Positions 7,484 through 15,973 of a stretch of DNA of 64,000 nt are shown piece after piece (position 1 is the first letter of the stretch; every line of letters begins with the position of its first letter). Both the position numbers and the translations under genes were made by a program. This DNA is from Acidobacteriota bacterium (GTDB lineage Bacteria > Acidobacteriota > Terriglobia > Terriglobales > Acidobacteriaceae), in NCBI GenBank assembly GCA_021780315.1, contig JAJXYY010000047.1, forward strand, positions 186,001 through 250,000, written 5' to 3'. The notes beneath the pieces are model-generated. The model worked only from the letters and a program-made list of their open reading frames with translations. It had not been told where the DNA came from and made no database searches.

Positions 7484-10048
7484 ATGCGCCATCACTGGAC
7501 TCTGGCCCTCCTGGCAACCCTCTCTGCCTCCTGCCTCCCCGCACAACCCCTCGCGCCACAGACCATCGCCGCCAGAACCGCCGGCATGAAACACATGGAT
7601 GGCCTGCTCGCCATCGACTGGGACCCCCAGGCTGGCAAGCTCTACCTCGAAGTCCCCCTCACCAACACTCGCAGTAGCGACCTCCTCTACACCCATGGCC
7701 TCCCCTACGGCACCGGCTCCAACGACCTCGGCCTCGACCGCGGCCAGATCTCCTCCGGACAGATCGTTCGCTTCGAGCGCACCGGCCCCAAACTCCTCCT
7801 CGTCCAACCCAATCAGCTCTTCCGCTCCTCCGCCACCGACCCCGCCGAGCAGCTCTCCGTCACCCAGTCCTTCCCCCAATCCATCCTCGCTGGCTTCAAA
7901 ATCGAGGCCGAAGACCCCGCCGCCAACAGCAAATCAGCCACCGTCCTCATCGACGCCACTGACTTCGTACTCCACGACGCCCACGGCGTCTCCGAGCGCC
8001 TTACCCAGGCCAAGCAAGGCACCTACAAGCTCGATCCCAACCGTTCCACCATCGCCCTCGATGCCACCAAGGCCTTCCCCCGCAACACCGAACTCGAAGC
8101 CCTCCTCACCTTCACCACCGACGACCCCTCCAAGGCCAACTTCGTCTCCGACGTCACTCCCGACCCCCACGCCCTCACCCTCCGCGAGCACCAGTCCTTC
8201 ATCCAACTCCCCGGCCCCGGCTTTACGCCCCGTCACTTCGACCCCCGTGCCGGCTACTTCCCCACCTCCTACCGCGACTACTCCGCTCCCCTCGGCGACA
8301 ACCTCGACCAGCAGTTCATCCTCCGCCACCGCCTCCTCAAAAAAGATCCCCGCTGCACCAGCCGCTGCGAACCCGTCGCACCCATCCAGTACTACGTCGA
8401 TCGCGGAGCACCCGAGCCCATCCGCTCCGCGCTAGTCGAAGGTGCCCGCTGGTGGGATCAGGCGTTCCAGGCTGCAGGCTGGGCTCCCGGAACCTTCCGC
8501 GTCGATCCCCTCCCCGCCGACGCCGACCCCATGGACGTCCGCTACAACATCATCCAGTGGGTCCACCGCTACACTCGTGGCTGGTCCTATGGCGAAGCCG
8601 TGGCCGATCCCCGCACCGGCGAGATCATCAAAGGCAACGTCACCCTCGGCTCCCTCCGCGGCCGCCAGGACTACCTCATCGCCACCGCCCTTCTCGCTCC
8701 CTACACCGCTAAACCCGGAACCAAATCGGATGCCACAGGTGTCGCCTCTGAGACCTGGGATTCGACCAACCCAAAGCCCGAAGACGACCAGGCCCTACAG
8801 ATGGTTCTCGCCCGCATCAGCCAACTCGCCGCCCACGAGACCGGACACACCCTCGGCCTCGCCCACAACTTTGCCGCCAGCTCCTTCGGCCCCATGGCTC
8901 CCAACGGCACCTCCGTCATGGACTACCCCCACCCCTACCTCACCCTCAACAAATTCGGCATCCCCGACCTCTCCCACGCCTACGCCGCCAACATCGGCGA
9001 ATGGGACAAAGTAGCCATCGACTATGGCTACCGCGAGTTCGATCACGCCAACCAACCCACCGAAGACCCCGCAGCCCTCCACGCCATCCTGCAGGACTCC
9101 CTCCAGCGCGGCCTCTACTTCATCACCGACGAGGACGCACGCCCCCTCGGCTCCGCCCACCCCCACGCCCACCTCTGGGACAACGGTGCCGACTCCGCCG
9201 ACGAACTCAACCGCATCCTCACCATCCGCACCGCGGCCCTCGCCCGCTTCGGCCTCAACGCCATCAAGCCCGGCACCCCCACCGCCCAGCTTGAAGACAC
9301 CCTCGTCCCCCTCTACCTCCTCCACCGCTACCAGACGGAAGCCGCCATCAAGGAGATCGGAGGTCTGGACTACCGCTATACCCTCCGAGGCGACGGCCAG
9401 CCCAGCCCAGCCATCGTCTCCCCACAGGATCAGAAAAAAGCTCTCGACGCAGTCCTCAAAACCCTCGCCCCCGAAACCCTCACCCTGCCCGAGTCTCTCC
9501 TCCAGCTCCTTCCACCGCTCCCGCCCGGCCTCGAACGCTCCCGCGAGTCCCTGCCATCGCAGACCGGCCTCACCTTCGACCCCATCGCCGCTGCTGAAGC
9601 CGCCGCCGACCTAACCCTCAACGTCCTGCTCGACCCCGCTCGCGCCTCCCGCCTCGTCCAATACCACATGCGCGTCCCCGCCTCGTTAGCCCTGCGCACG
9701 GTCCTCGAAGCCACCTCCGCAACCGTCGCCCAACGCCCCGAAGGCGGCCACACCATGTCCTCCGAGGTCGAGCGCGCCGTCGAATTCCGTACCCTCGAAG
9801 CCATGCTCGCCCTCGCCGTCAATCCAGCCGCATCCAGTCAGGCCCGCGCCATCACCCGCTTCCACATCGACAACATGCTCAAGCAACTCACCGCCGCGCC
9901 CCCACTCACCGACACCGCCGAAGCCATCCACCGTGCCGCCCTTATCGATCGCATTCACGACTTCCAGCGTGACCCCGCCAAATTCATCCCCGCCAAGCCC
10001 ATCCCCGCTCCCCCCGGAATGCCCATCGGCGACGACGAGGACTTCTAA
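7484..10048 (+). CDS. Secreted zinc metalloprotease, DUF5117/DUF4953 type
   Basis: This 854-residue protein starts with a signal peptide (basic start, hydrophobic residues 5-20, cleavage near A-Q-P). The centre carries an extended zincin motif, H451-E-T-G-H455-T-L-G-L-A-H461, giving three His zinc ligands and the catalytic Glu452. The sequence before it (Y-N-I-I-Q-W-V-H-R) and the DUF5117-like N-terminal beta region match the large secreted metalloprotease family common in Acidobacteriota and Bacteroidota. It probably degrades proteins in the periplasm or outside the cell. A degraded palindromic repeat is embedded at residues about 416-426, in a variable linker just before the active site. 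TATAAA lies five bases before the ATG. The substrate is unknown. Confidence 0.9.
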   Translation: MRHHWTLALLATLSASCLPAQPLAPQTIAARTAGMKHMDGLLAIDWDPQAGKLYLEVPLTNTRSSDLLYTHGLPYGTGSNDLGLDRGQISSGQIVRFERTGPKLLLVQPNQLFRSSATDPAEQLSVTQSFPQSILAGFKIEAEDPAANSKSATVLIDATDFVLHDAHGVSERLTQAKQGTYKLDPNRSTIALDATKAFPRNTELEALLTFTTDDPSKANFVSDVTPDPHALTLREHQSFIQLPGPGFTPRHFDPRAGYFPTSYRDYSAPLGDNLDQQFILRHRLLKKDPRCTSRCEPVAPIQYYVDRGAPEPIRSALVEGARWWDQAFQAAGWAPGTFRVDPLPADADPMDVRYNIIQWVHRYTRGWSYGEAVADPRTGEIIKGNVTLGSLRGRQDYLIATALLAPYTAKPGTKSDATGVASETWDSTNPKPEDDQALQMVLARISQLAAHETGHTLGLAHNFAASSFGPMAPNGTSVMDYPHPYLTLNKFGIPDLSHAYAANIGEWDKVAIDYGYREFDHANQPTEDPAALHAILQDSLQRGLYFITDEDARPLGSAHPHAHLWDNGADSADELNRILTIRTAALARFGLNAIKPGTPTAQLEDTLVPLYLLHRYQTEAAIKEIGGLDYRYTLRGDGQPSPAIVSPQDQKKALDAVLKTLAPETLTLPESLLQLLPPLPPGLERSRESLPSQTGLTFDPIAAAEAAADLTLNVLLDPARASRLVQYHMRVPASLALRTVLEATSATVAQRPEGGHTMSSEVERAVEFRTLEAMLALAVNPAASSQARAITRFHIDNMLKQLTAAPPLTDTAEAIHRAALIDRIHDFQRDPAKFIPAKPIPAPPGMPIGDDEDF
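8730..8761. repeat. Degraded in-frame copy of the palindromic element
   Basis: Most bases from ATGCCACAGG to GAGACCTGGG match the element at 15577-15620, including the CTGAGACCTGGGA right arm, but CAGGTGTC replaces CAGGTCTC, so one stem pair is broken. Here the element reads in the same direction as the gene, while the two intact coding copies run antisense to theirs. It encodes about ten residues of a linker N-terminal to the HExxH motif. Confidence 0.55.
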
Positions 10049-10066
10049 CCCCTACCCCGTACCACG

Positions 10067-10072
10067 TATACT
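10067..10072 (+). promoter_or_regulatory. -10-like TATACT, 7 nt before the B12-domain gene
   Basis: TATACT matches the strong -10 form and is followed by seven bases and ATG. A transcript from here would begin at about the start codon. No Shine-Dalgarno is present. The -35 region is not recognisable. Confidence 0.5.
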
Positions 10073-10079
10073 TCCCCGG

Positions 10080-10499
10080 ATGACCCGCACCTCTCCAATC
10101 CGCGTCCTGGTCGCTAAACCCGGCCTCGACGGCCACGACCGCGGCGCAAAAATCATCGCACGCGCCCTCCGCGACGCAGGCATGGAGGTCATCTACACCG
10201 GCCTCCGCCAAACCTCCGAGATGATCGTCTCCGCTGCCATCCAGGAGGACGTCGACTGCATCGGCCTCTCCATCCTCTCCGGAGCTCACAACGTCATCGT
10301 CCCCCGCATCACCGCACTCCTCCGCGAGCAACACGCCGAAGACATCCTCCTCGTCCTCGGCGGCACCATCCCCGACGAAGACGCAGCCCGCATGAAAGAA
10401 AGCGGTGTCGCGGCCATCTTCGGACCAGGAACACCGCTCGAAACCACCATCGACTTCATCCGCACCCACATAAAACCCCGCGGACTACTAACCACCTAG
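10080..10499 (+). CDS. Stand-alone cobalamin-binding domain (methylmalonyl-CoA mutase C-terminal type)
   Basis: This 139-residue protein consists only of the B12-binding Rossmann domain of acyl-CoA mutases. The base-off signature D17-G-H19-D-R-G22 is present, with His19 as lower cobalt ligand. The later S-I-L-S-G-A-H and G-G-T-I-P motifs also fit. In two-subunit mutases such a small subunit pairs with a separate catalytic subunit to make methylmalonyl- or isobutyryl-CoA mutase. No large subunit or MeaB chaperone is in this window. An open frame extends left to 9933, but it overlaps the metalloprotease gene. The ATG at 10080 sits seven bases after TATACT. Convergent SDR gene next. Confidence 0.9.
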   Translation: MTRTSPIRVLVAKPGLDGHDRGAKIIARALRDAGMEVIYTGLRQTSEMIVSAAIQEDVDCIGLSILSGAHNVIVPRITALLREQHAEDILLVLGGTIPDEDAARMKESGVAAIFGPGTPLETTIDFIRTHIKPRGLLTT

Positions 10500-10515
10500 C
10501 AACAACTCCCTACAC

Positions 10516-11271
10516 TTACCAGGGCAAAGCCTTCCCCAGATGGAAGAACCCGCCGCTAGGCCCATCCTCCCCCAGCGTCGCCAACTCCACGGAAGTCTTT
10601 CCGCCTTCTTCAATCTCCATCATCGCGCCCTTGCCGCCCATATCCGTCTTCACCCATCCCGGATGCGCCGAGTTCACCTTGATCTTCGTGTCCTTCAACT
10701 CATGCGCCAGATGGATCGTAAAAGAGTTCAACGCCGCCTTCGAGGCATCATACGAAAACGTCTTCGCGTCATAGATCTGTGACCCCGGCGTCGCATGCAG
10801 CGTATTCGATCCCAGCACGCTCGATAGATTCACAATCCGTCCCGCCGTGCTCTTCTTCAGCAGCGGCAGCAGCGCCTGCGTCAACCCCACCACCGCAAAA
10901 AAATTCGTATCGAACGTCTTCCGCAGCGTCTCCGCCGAGGTCGTACTTGTCTCATTCGCTCTCCGGCTGTCGATCATGATGCCGGCATTGTTTACCAGAA
11001 TGTCCAGCACCCCAAACTCCTGCTCAATCATCGCCGCTACCCGCGCATAATCACCAGCATCATCCACATCCAGCTTCACCGCCCGGGCATCCGCACCTGC
11101 AGCCTTCAACTCCGCCGCAGCCGCCTCACCCTTGGCCAAATCCCGCGCCCCCAGCAACACCGTGATTCCCAGCGCCCCCAGTTGCCGCGCCGTCTCCAGA
11201 CCCAATCCCTTGTTCGCGCCGGTAATCAACGCCACCTTGCCCGCAAAACCCTGCTTCGCCTGCTCACTCAT
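10516..11271 (-). CDS. SDR-family NAD(P)-dependent oxidoreductase
   Basis: This 251-residue classical short-chain dehydrogenase has the Rossmann motif TGANKGLG at 17-24, the NNAG motif in LVNNAGI, the catalytic Ser in NLSSVLGS and Y-D-A-S-K as the YxxxK pair. The C-terminal section (N-S-A-H-P-G-W-V-K-T-D-M-G-G) matches plant-type carbonyl/menthone-reductase-like members. The frame is open to 11346, but an AGGAGAG ribosome site stands just upstream of the ATG at 11271, so that start is used. It lies downstream of the thioesterase gene on the same strand, with a 92-nt gap. The substrate, a ketone or aldehyde, cannot be told from sequence. Confidence 0.9.
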   Translation of the reverse strand: MSEQAKQGFAGKVALITGANKGLGLETARQLGALGITVLLGARDLAKGEAAAAELKAAGADARAVKLDVDDAGDYARVAAMIEQEFGVLDILVNNAGIMIDSRRANETSTTSAETLRKTFDTNFFAVVGLTQALLPLLKKSTAGRIVNLSSVLGSNTLHATPGSQIYDAKTFSYDASKAALNSFTIHLAHELKDTKIKVNSAHPGWVKTDMGGKGAMMEIEEGGKTSVELATLGEDGPSGGFFHLGKALPW

Positions 11272-11363
11272 CGGTCTCTCTCCTGCGCCGCAATTGCGGC
11301 GACTTCCAGCCGTTCTCACGGCAAACTCTAACCGCAATTGCGACAATGGATATCAGATGCCTC

Positions 11364-11834
11364 TCACGCCAGGTGCGCCGCAAAACGTTCCGCATACTTC
11401 TGCGGCAGCCGCCGCTTCTTCATATCCGCCCCCAACACCACATGCACCGTCTCACCCTCGCACAGCAACACGTCATCATCCACTCGCACAACTTCATACC
11501 GAAACTTGATCACAAAACTCCGCGCGGCCACCAGTCGCGTCCGCACCACCAACTCATCGTCATACCTGGCCGAAGCCCGATACCGCGCCGTGGCCTCTAC
11601 CACCGCAATCATGCACCCGTCCTGCTGCTCCATCTCCTTGTAGCTCAGCCCCATCGCCCGGATAAACTCCACCCGCCCTACCTCGAACCACACCAGGTAG
11701 TTCGCGTGATACACCACCCCCATCTGGTCGGTCTCCGCATAACGCACCCGCACCCGTGCCTCATTCACCTTGCTCTCCGGCACAGCCTCATCCGTCATGT
11801 CCGTCGCGTTCAAAACACTCTCAATATCGTTCAC
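11364..11834 (-). CDS. Acyl-CoA thioesterase, YbgC/4HBT type
   Basis: This 156-residue hot-dog-fold thioesterase shows the 4HBT signature A-E-T-D-Q-M-G-V-V-Y-H-A-N-Y, with the catalytic Asp in the ETDQMG turn. It is expected to hydrolyse short- or medium-chain acyl-CoA. The start is GTG at 11834, preceded six bases upstream by TAGACT, the leaderless arrangement seen elsewhere in the window. It sits just downstream of the enoyl-CoA hydratase on the same strand (36-nt gap), consistent with acyl-CoA degradation. The first 25 residues before the fold are extra relative to typical YbgC, so an internal start is possible. Confidence 0.88.
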   Translation of the reverse strand: MNDIESVLNATDMTDEAVPESKVNEARVRVRYAETDQMGVVYHANYLVWFEVGRVEFIRAMGLSYKEMEQQDGCMIAVVEATARYRASARYDDELVVRTRLVAARSFVIKFRYEVVRVDDDVLLCEGETVHVVLGADMKKRRLPQKYAERFAAHLA

Positions 11835-11840
11835 GAAATC

Positions 11841-11846
11841 AGTCTA
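11841..11846 (-). promoter_or_regulatory. -10-like TAGACT, 6 nt before the thioesterase start
   Basis: On the minus strand TAGACT is followed by GATTTC and the GTG start. This suggests an internal promoter at the end of the leucine-catabolism-like operon, giving a leaderless thioesterase message. Confidence 0.4.
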
Positions 11847-11870
11847 CCGAACTCCAGCCCACAACCCGCT

Positions 11871-12650
11871 TCAATCCGCCCAAACCGCCTTCCGTTTCTC
11901 CAGAAACGCCGTTACACCCTCGCGGAAATCGTCCGTCTCCCGCGCCCGCGCATTCGCAGCCAACGACTCCGCAATCGCCGCATCCAGCCACGCCTTGTGC
12001 TGTGCCGTCAGCAGCCGCTTCGTCGCCTCCAAAGCCTGTGGCGAGTTCGCCGCCAGCACCCCAGCCAACTCCACCACCCGAGCCTCCAGCCGATCCGTAT
12101 CCACCAACTCCGTCACCAACCCTAGCCGATACGCCTCCTCCGCTCCAAACAGCCGCCCCGTCAGCAGCAACTCCCGACCCCGCTTGTCCCCCACCTGCAG
12201 CGTCAAAAACGCCGACACCAGCGCCGGCACAAACCCAATCCGTACCTCCGTATACCCAAACTTCGCACCCGGCACCGCCAGCGTAAAATCGCACATCGTC
12301 GCCAGCCCCGTCCCGCCCGCAATCGCCGCCCCCTGCACCGCAGCAATCGTCGGCTTCGGCAGCTCATACAGCGTCCGGAACAGCCGCGCAATTCGCTCCG
12401 CATCTACCGTATGCTCCGCCGCGCTCTTCCCCACCATCCCCTGCAGCGCCGTCAAATCCAGCCCCGAGCAAAACGCCTCGCCCGCCCCCGCAAACACCAC
12501 CACCCGGCACGACCGCGCCTCGCCCGCCTCCTCCATCGCCCAGATCAACTCATCCTGCATCTCCGGCGTCATCGCATTCCGCCGCTCCGGCCGATTCAAC
12601 TTGATCGTCCGCACCCCATGACTATTTGTAACCAAAATAGTTTTCATCAT
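11871..12650 (-). CDS. Enoyl-CoA hydratase/isomerase family protein
   Basis: This 259-residue crotonase-fold protein carries the oxyanion-hole segments F-A-G-A-G-E-A-F-C-S-G-L-D-L and Q-G-A-A-I-A-G-G-T-G-L-A. Next to HMG-CoA lyase and a carboxyltransferase it most likely acts as methylglutaconyl-CoA hydratase in leucine breakdown. That role is inferred from context and not from residues, since crotonases of different specificity look alike. Two ATG codons open the gene, and the region before them is filled by a 7-bp repeat that ends HMG-CoA lyase, so spacing to that gene is 40 nt. Translation is probably coupled to the operon. Confidence 0.9.
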   Translation of the reverse strand: MMKTILVTNSHGVRTIKLNRPERRNAMTPEMQDELIWAMEEAGEARSCRVVVFAGAGEAFCSGLDLTALQGMVGKSAAEHTVDAERIARLFRTLYELPKPTIAAVQGAAIAGGTGLATMCDFTLAVPGAKFGYTEVRIGFVPALVSAFLTLQVGDKRGRELLLTGRLFGAEEAYRLGLVTELVDTDRLEARVVELAGVLAANSPQALEATKRLLTAQHKAWLDAAIAESLAANARARETDDFREGVTAFLEKRKAVWAD

Positions 12651-12654
12651 CGCT

Positions 12655-12690
12655 CTCTACTCCCTACTCCCTGCCCTTCTACTCCCTGCC
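12655..12690. repeat. 7-bp repeat (CTACTCC-type) next to the HMG-CoA lyase stop
   Basis: CTCTACTCCCTACTCCCTGC, then a second CTACTCCCTGCC unit, fills the gap between the HMG-CoA lyase stop codon and the enoyl-CoA hydratase start. On the minus strand it reads GGGAGTA units. Related runs occur inside mccB (14928-14962) and at the end of the HD gene (16991-17024). Confidence 0.75.
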
Positions 12691-13563
12691 TCACTGCACC
12701 TTCGTACCAAACTTCCGCGCAATCTCCGCACTCGCATGGATCAGCCCATCCAGCGGACGCAACTCCGGCATCTCCGCACCCAACTCCGTCAGCACCTTGA
12801 TCAGCGTCTCCGTGGGCAAATTCCCCACCAGCGCATCCTGCGCAAACGGACACCCACCCAACCCGCCAATCGCCGCATCGAACCGTCTACAACCCGCACC
12901 ATACGCCGCCCTGATCTTCGCCTCCGCCTCGTCATACCGCGCATGCAGATGCACCCCAATCTCCACCGCATCATGCACCGCCATCACATCGCTCACCAGG
13001 TCCGCCACCAGCTTCGGACTGGCCAATCCCACCGTATCCGCCAGCGAAATCTGCGTCACCCCGCTATCCACCAGCAGGTCGCAAGCCGCCACCACCTCAT
13101 CGATGTCCCACGCATCCCCATAAGGATTCCCAAACGCCATCGAGATATACGCCACCACATCCATCCCGGCCTTGTACGCAATCTCCCCCACCGCCTCCAG
13201 CGCCTCCAGACTCTCCTCCGGGGTCTGGTTCTGGTTCCGCTGCAAAAACCCCGGCGACACCGAATACGGAAACCCCAGCGTCGACACCGCCCCCGTCTTC
13301 ACCGCCCGCTCTGCACCCTTGGCATTCACCACAATCCCGATAATCTCCACATCATCCGGCGGATCGAGATACTCCAGCACCTTCTCCGAGTCCGCCATCT
13401 GCGGCACCGCCGCCGCAGAAACAAAGCTCACCGCATCAATATGCTTGAACCCCGCCGCCACCAACGTCCGCAAGTAATCCGCCTTCACCTCAGCCGCCAT
13501 CTTCAAAGGCAACGCCTGCCACGCATCCCGCGGGCACTCCACAATCTTTACCAAATCACTCAC
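12691..13563 (-). CDS. Hydroxymethylglutaryl-CoA lyase
   Basis: This TIM-barrel lyase of about 290 residues cleaves HMG-CoA to acetoacetate and acetyl-CoA, the last step of leucine degradation. Its opening V-K-I-V-E-C-P-R-D-A-W-Q and the C-terminal signature G-L-G-G-C-P-F-A (catalytic Cys loop) fit the family, as do the metal-binding H-L-H-A-R and D-x-V-G-L-A segments. The start is uncertain: a TTG at 13584 opens the frame, while the GTG at 13563 has GGAGAG just upstream and gives the usual N-terminus. It lies 39-60 nt downstream of a small secreted-protein gene in the mccB operon. Identity is firm; start is tentative. Confidence 0.92.
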   Translation of the reverse strand: MSDLVKIVECPRDAWQALPLKMAAEVKADYLRTLVAAGFKHIDAVSFVSAAAVPQMADSEKVLEYLDPPDDVEIIGIVVNAKGAERAVKTGAVSTLGFPYSVSPGFLQRNQNQTPEESLEALEAVGEIAYKAGMDVVAYISMAFGNPYGDAWDIDEVVAACDLLVDSGVTQISLADTVGLASPKLVADLVSDVMAVHDAVEIGVHLHARYDEAEAKIRAAYGAGCRRFDAAIGGLGGCPFAQDALVGNLPTETLIKVLTELGAEMPELRPLDGLIHASAEIARKFGTKVQ

Positions 13564-13623
13564 AATCTCTCCAATTGAAATCAAATCCTACGACTAAACA
13601 TGATGAGCGGCGTCAGTTCTTTC

Positions 13624-14043
13624 TCAATGAACTACGATCTTGGACACGTATACATCAGGTGAACCAGTCCAGTCCTCGACATACCCATCGCGAACAGCGT
13701 CTCCCTCACCCTTACCAAAAGCAAAAATGTGGGCATGCGCTCCAAAGCTCGCGTGCACTCCACTTGCAAGAGCCGACATAATAGCTCCTATAATTCTCCG
13801 GCCGCCTGAGTACCAAACTGTTACTCGAGCGAAATGCGCTTTACCGCTTGAATCCGTTAGCCGATCTTCCTCGTGCCCTTGAGACTCGATTGAGTAATTC
13901 TGATAACTCTCTCGAACAGTAATTCCTTCGACAGGCAGACCAGAACCATCAACGACCGCGACAGTCCAATCTGGAACAACGGTCATCGGCAACGGAATAC
14001 ACAATACAAGTCCAGCAGCGACAACAATCGTAGTCTTCCTCAC
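13624..14043 (-). CDS. Small exported protein of unknown function inside the mccB operon
   Basis: This 139-residue protein has an N-terminal hydrophobic segment (about 7-22), a signal peptide or anchor. A short beta domain follows (V-A-V-V-D-G-S-G-L-P-V-E-G-I-T-V-R-E) like the carboxypeptidase-regulatory/transthyretin fold, with D-S-S-G-K-A-H-F. A hydrophobic Gly/Ala stretch lies near 80-100. Start is a GTG whose GTGA overlaps the mccB stop, so translation is coupled. The DNA is visibly less GC-rich and less strand-skewed than the genes on both sides, which suggests later acquisition. An exported protein makes no obvious sense between two acyl-CoA enzymes. No family name is claimed. Confidence 0.7.
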   Translation of the reverse strand: MRKTTIVVAAGLVLCIPLPMTVVPDWTVAVVDGSGLPVEGITVRESYQNYSIESQGHEEDRLTDSSGKAHFARVTVWYSGGRRIIGAIMSALASGVHASFGAHAHIFAFGKGEGDAVRDGYVEDWTGSPDVYVSKIVVH

Positions 14044-15857
14044 GTCTGCAAAACCCCCACATTAAACTTCCCCACCTCAGCATTCAAAGCACAAGCCTCC
14101 AACGCAGTCATCAACACACGCCGAGTCTCCGCCGGATCAATAATCGCATCAATCCAAAGCCGTGCCGCCCCATACCGCGGATCGGCCTGCGCATCATAAC
14201 TAGCCTTGATCTCGTCGTAAATCTTCTTCCGATCCGCCTCCGACAAAGCCACTCCACCCCGCTCCACCTGCTTCGCCCTCACCTCCGCCAGCGTACTCGC
14301 CGCACTAGCGCCACTCATCACCGCATACCGCGCCGTAGGCCACGCAAACAAAAACCGAGGATCATAAGCCTTCCCACACATCGCATAGTGCCCCGCGCCA
14401 AAACTCCCCCCCACAATCACCGTAATCTTCGGCACCACACTCGTACTCACCGCCGAAACCATCTTCGCCCCCGCGCGAATGATCCCACTCCACTCCGCAT
14501 CCTTCCCCACCATGAACCCGTTCACATCATGCAGAAAGATCAGCGGCACCAGATTCTGATTGCAATCCATAATGAACCGCGCCGCCTTCTGCGCACTCTC
14601 CGTATAGATCACCCCGCCAAACTCCGTCCGCTTCATCCCCGCCTGCGGCCCCATCGCCACCGTCTGGTTTTGATTCGTCTTCTGATTTGCCACAATCCCC
14701 ACTGCCCGCCCGCCAATCCGCGCATACCCGCACAACACCGTCCGCCCAAACTCTGCCTTGTACTCATCGAACTCGCTGCGGTCCACCACCCGCGCAATCA
14801 CCTCACGCATGTCATAAATATTGCTCGCCCCCGGCGTCGGATCGATCAATCCATACATCTCCTCCGCCGCAAACTTCGGCTTGTCCTTCACCGCGTCATA
14901 AGCCACCCGCGAAAACACCTCGCCTTTCTCTACTCCCTCTTCCCTACTCCCTACTCCCTGCCTTTGCCCCATCATCCCCACCAGCGAGCGCAGCCGCGCA
15001 AGGCAAGCCGCATCATCCTTCTCCTTGAAGTCCACCGTCCCCGAGATCTCGCTGTGCATCCCGGCCCCACCCAACTCCTCCGCACCCGTCTTCTGCCCAA
15101 TCGCCGCCTGCACCAGCGATGGCCCCGCCAGAAACAACCCCGAGCCCTCCGTCATCAACACCGTATCCGTCATCACCGGCAGATACGCCCCACCCGCCAC
15201 GCACATCCCCATAATCGCCGTTATCTGCGGAATCCCCAGCGAACTCATCACCGCGTTATTCCGAAACACCCGCCCAAAATCGTCCGTATCCGGAAACACA
15301 TCCTCCTGCAGCGGCAAAAACACTCCCGAAGAATCCACCAGATACAGCGTAGGAATCCGGTTCTCCAGCGCAATCGTCTGCGCCCGCAGCACCTTCTTCG
15401 CCGTCATCGGAAAGAACGCCCCCGCCTTCACCGTCGCATCGTTCGCCACGATCATGCACAGCCGCCCACTCACCCTCCCCAGCCCCGTCACCACCCCCGC
15501 CGCCGCCGCCCCGCCATACTCCCCATACATCCCATGCGCCGCCCACAGCCCCAACTCCAAAAAATTCCCTCCCGCAACCACTCTGGGTGCCCCAGGTCTC
15601 GCACCTGAGACCTGGGATCGCGACTCTCCCCCCTCAACCGGATCCACCAACAACGCAATCCGCTCCCGCACCGTCAGCCGCCCCTTACCCCGCTGCGCCT
15701 CCGCCGCCTTCGCCCCACCCCCCTCGCGAATCTTCGCCTCTTCCCCACCCATCACGCCCAGCAGCGCCATCATCGCCGCCTTGTTCGCACCATACCGTGC
15801 CGTCCGCACATCCACCTTCGACTCCAACCCATTCGCCAACGTCAACTTCTCCGCCAT
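14040..15857 (-). CDS. Acyl-CoA carboxylase carboxyltransferase subunit (MccB-like)
   Basis: This carboxyltransferase subunit of about 605 residues transfers CO2 from biotin to an acyl-CoA. It belongs to the crotonase-like CT family, with N- and C-terminal lobes visible (G-G-A-Y-L-P-V-M and G-S-F-G-A-G-H-Y-A-M-C-G oxyanion Gly pairs). Neighbouring HMG-CoA lyase and hydratase genes point to methylcrotonyl-CoA carboxylase, but the biotin-carboxylase subunit is not in the window. Two short repeats are embedded in frame: a palindromic element near residues 80-94 and a 7-bp repeat near residues 299-310. The start ATG at 15857 follows GGGGTGAT; the frame opens slightly earlier at 15869. Confidence 0.92.
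   Translation of the reverse strand: MAEKLTLANGLESKVDVRTARYGANKAAMMALLGVMGGEEAKIREGGGAKAAEAQRGKGRLTVRERIALLVDPVEGGESRSQVSGARPGAPRVVAGGNFLELGLWAAHGMYGEYGGAAAAGVVTGLGRVSGRLCMIVANDATVKAGAFFPMTAKKVLRAQTIALENRIPTLYLVDSSGVFLPLQEDVFPDTDDFGRVFRNNAVMSSLGIPQITAIMGMCVAGGAYLPVMTDTVLMTEGSGLFLAGPSLVQAAIGQKTGAEELGGAGMHSEISGTVDFKEKDDAACLARLRSLVGMMGQRQGVGSREEGVEKGEVFSRVAYDAVKDKPKFAAEEMYGLIDPTPGASNIYDMREVIARVVDRSEFDEYKAEFGRTVLCGYARIGGRAVGIVANQKTNQNQTVAMGPQAGMKRTEFGGVIYTESAQKAARFIMDCNQNLVPLIFLHDVNGFMVGKDAEWSGIIRAGAKMVSAVSTSVVPKITVIVGGSFGAGHYAMCGKAYDPRFLFAWPTARYAVMSGASAASTLAEVRAKQVERGGVALSEADRKKIYDEIKASYDAQADPRYGAARLWIDAIIDPAETRRVLMTALEACALNAEVGKFNVGVLQT
14928..14962. repeat. 7-bp repeat inside the carboxyltransferase coding sequence
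   Basis: Four successive units of roughly 7 bp (on the minus strand GGGAGTA, GGGAGTA, GGGAAGA, GGGAGTA) lie within mccB. They are read in the one frame that avoids TAG and encode Q-G-V-G-S-R-E-E-G-V-E. The inserted residues fall in a surface-like, poorly conserved stretch between conserved CT blocks. Confidence 0.75.
15577..15620. repeat. In-frame palindromic element in the carboxyltransferase gene
   Basis: Leader CTGGGTGCCCCA is followed by a perfect 10-bp inverted repeat, CCCAGGTCTC (15591-15600) and GAGACCTGGG (15607-15616), around loop GCACCT. It lies antisense in mccB and encodes S-Q-V-S-G-A-R-P-G-A-P-R-V-V. A sister copy with different stem bases is in nnr at 30464-30508. Confidence 0.85.
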
Positions 15858-15973
15858 ATCACCCCGCAAAAACTCCGTTTGTCCAGCAGCTTATAGTAAT
15901 CGCAAAACCTCAGGCATCGTTCGTCGCAACCAGCCACCTCACAACTTCTTCCATCCAATACCATCAAATCAAC

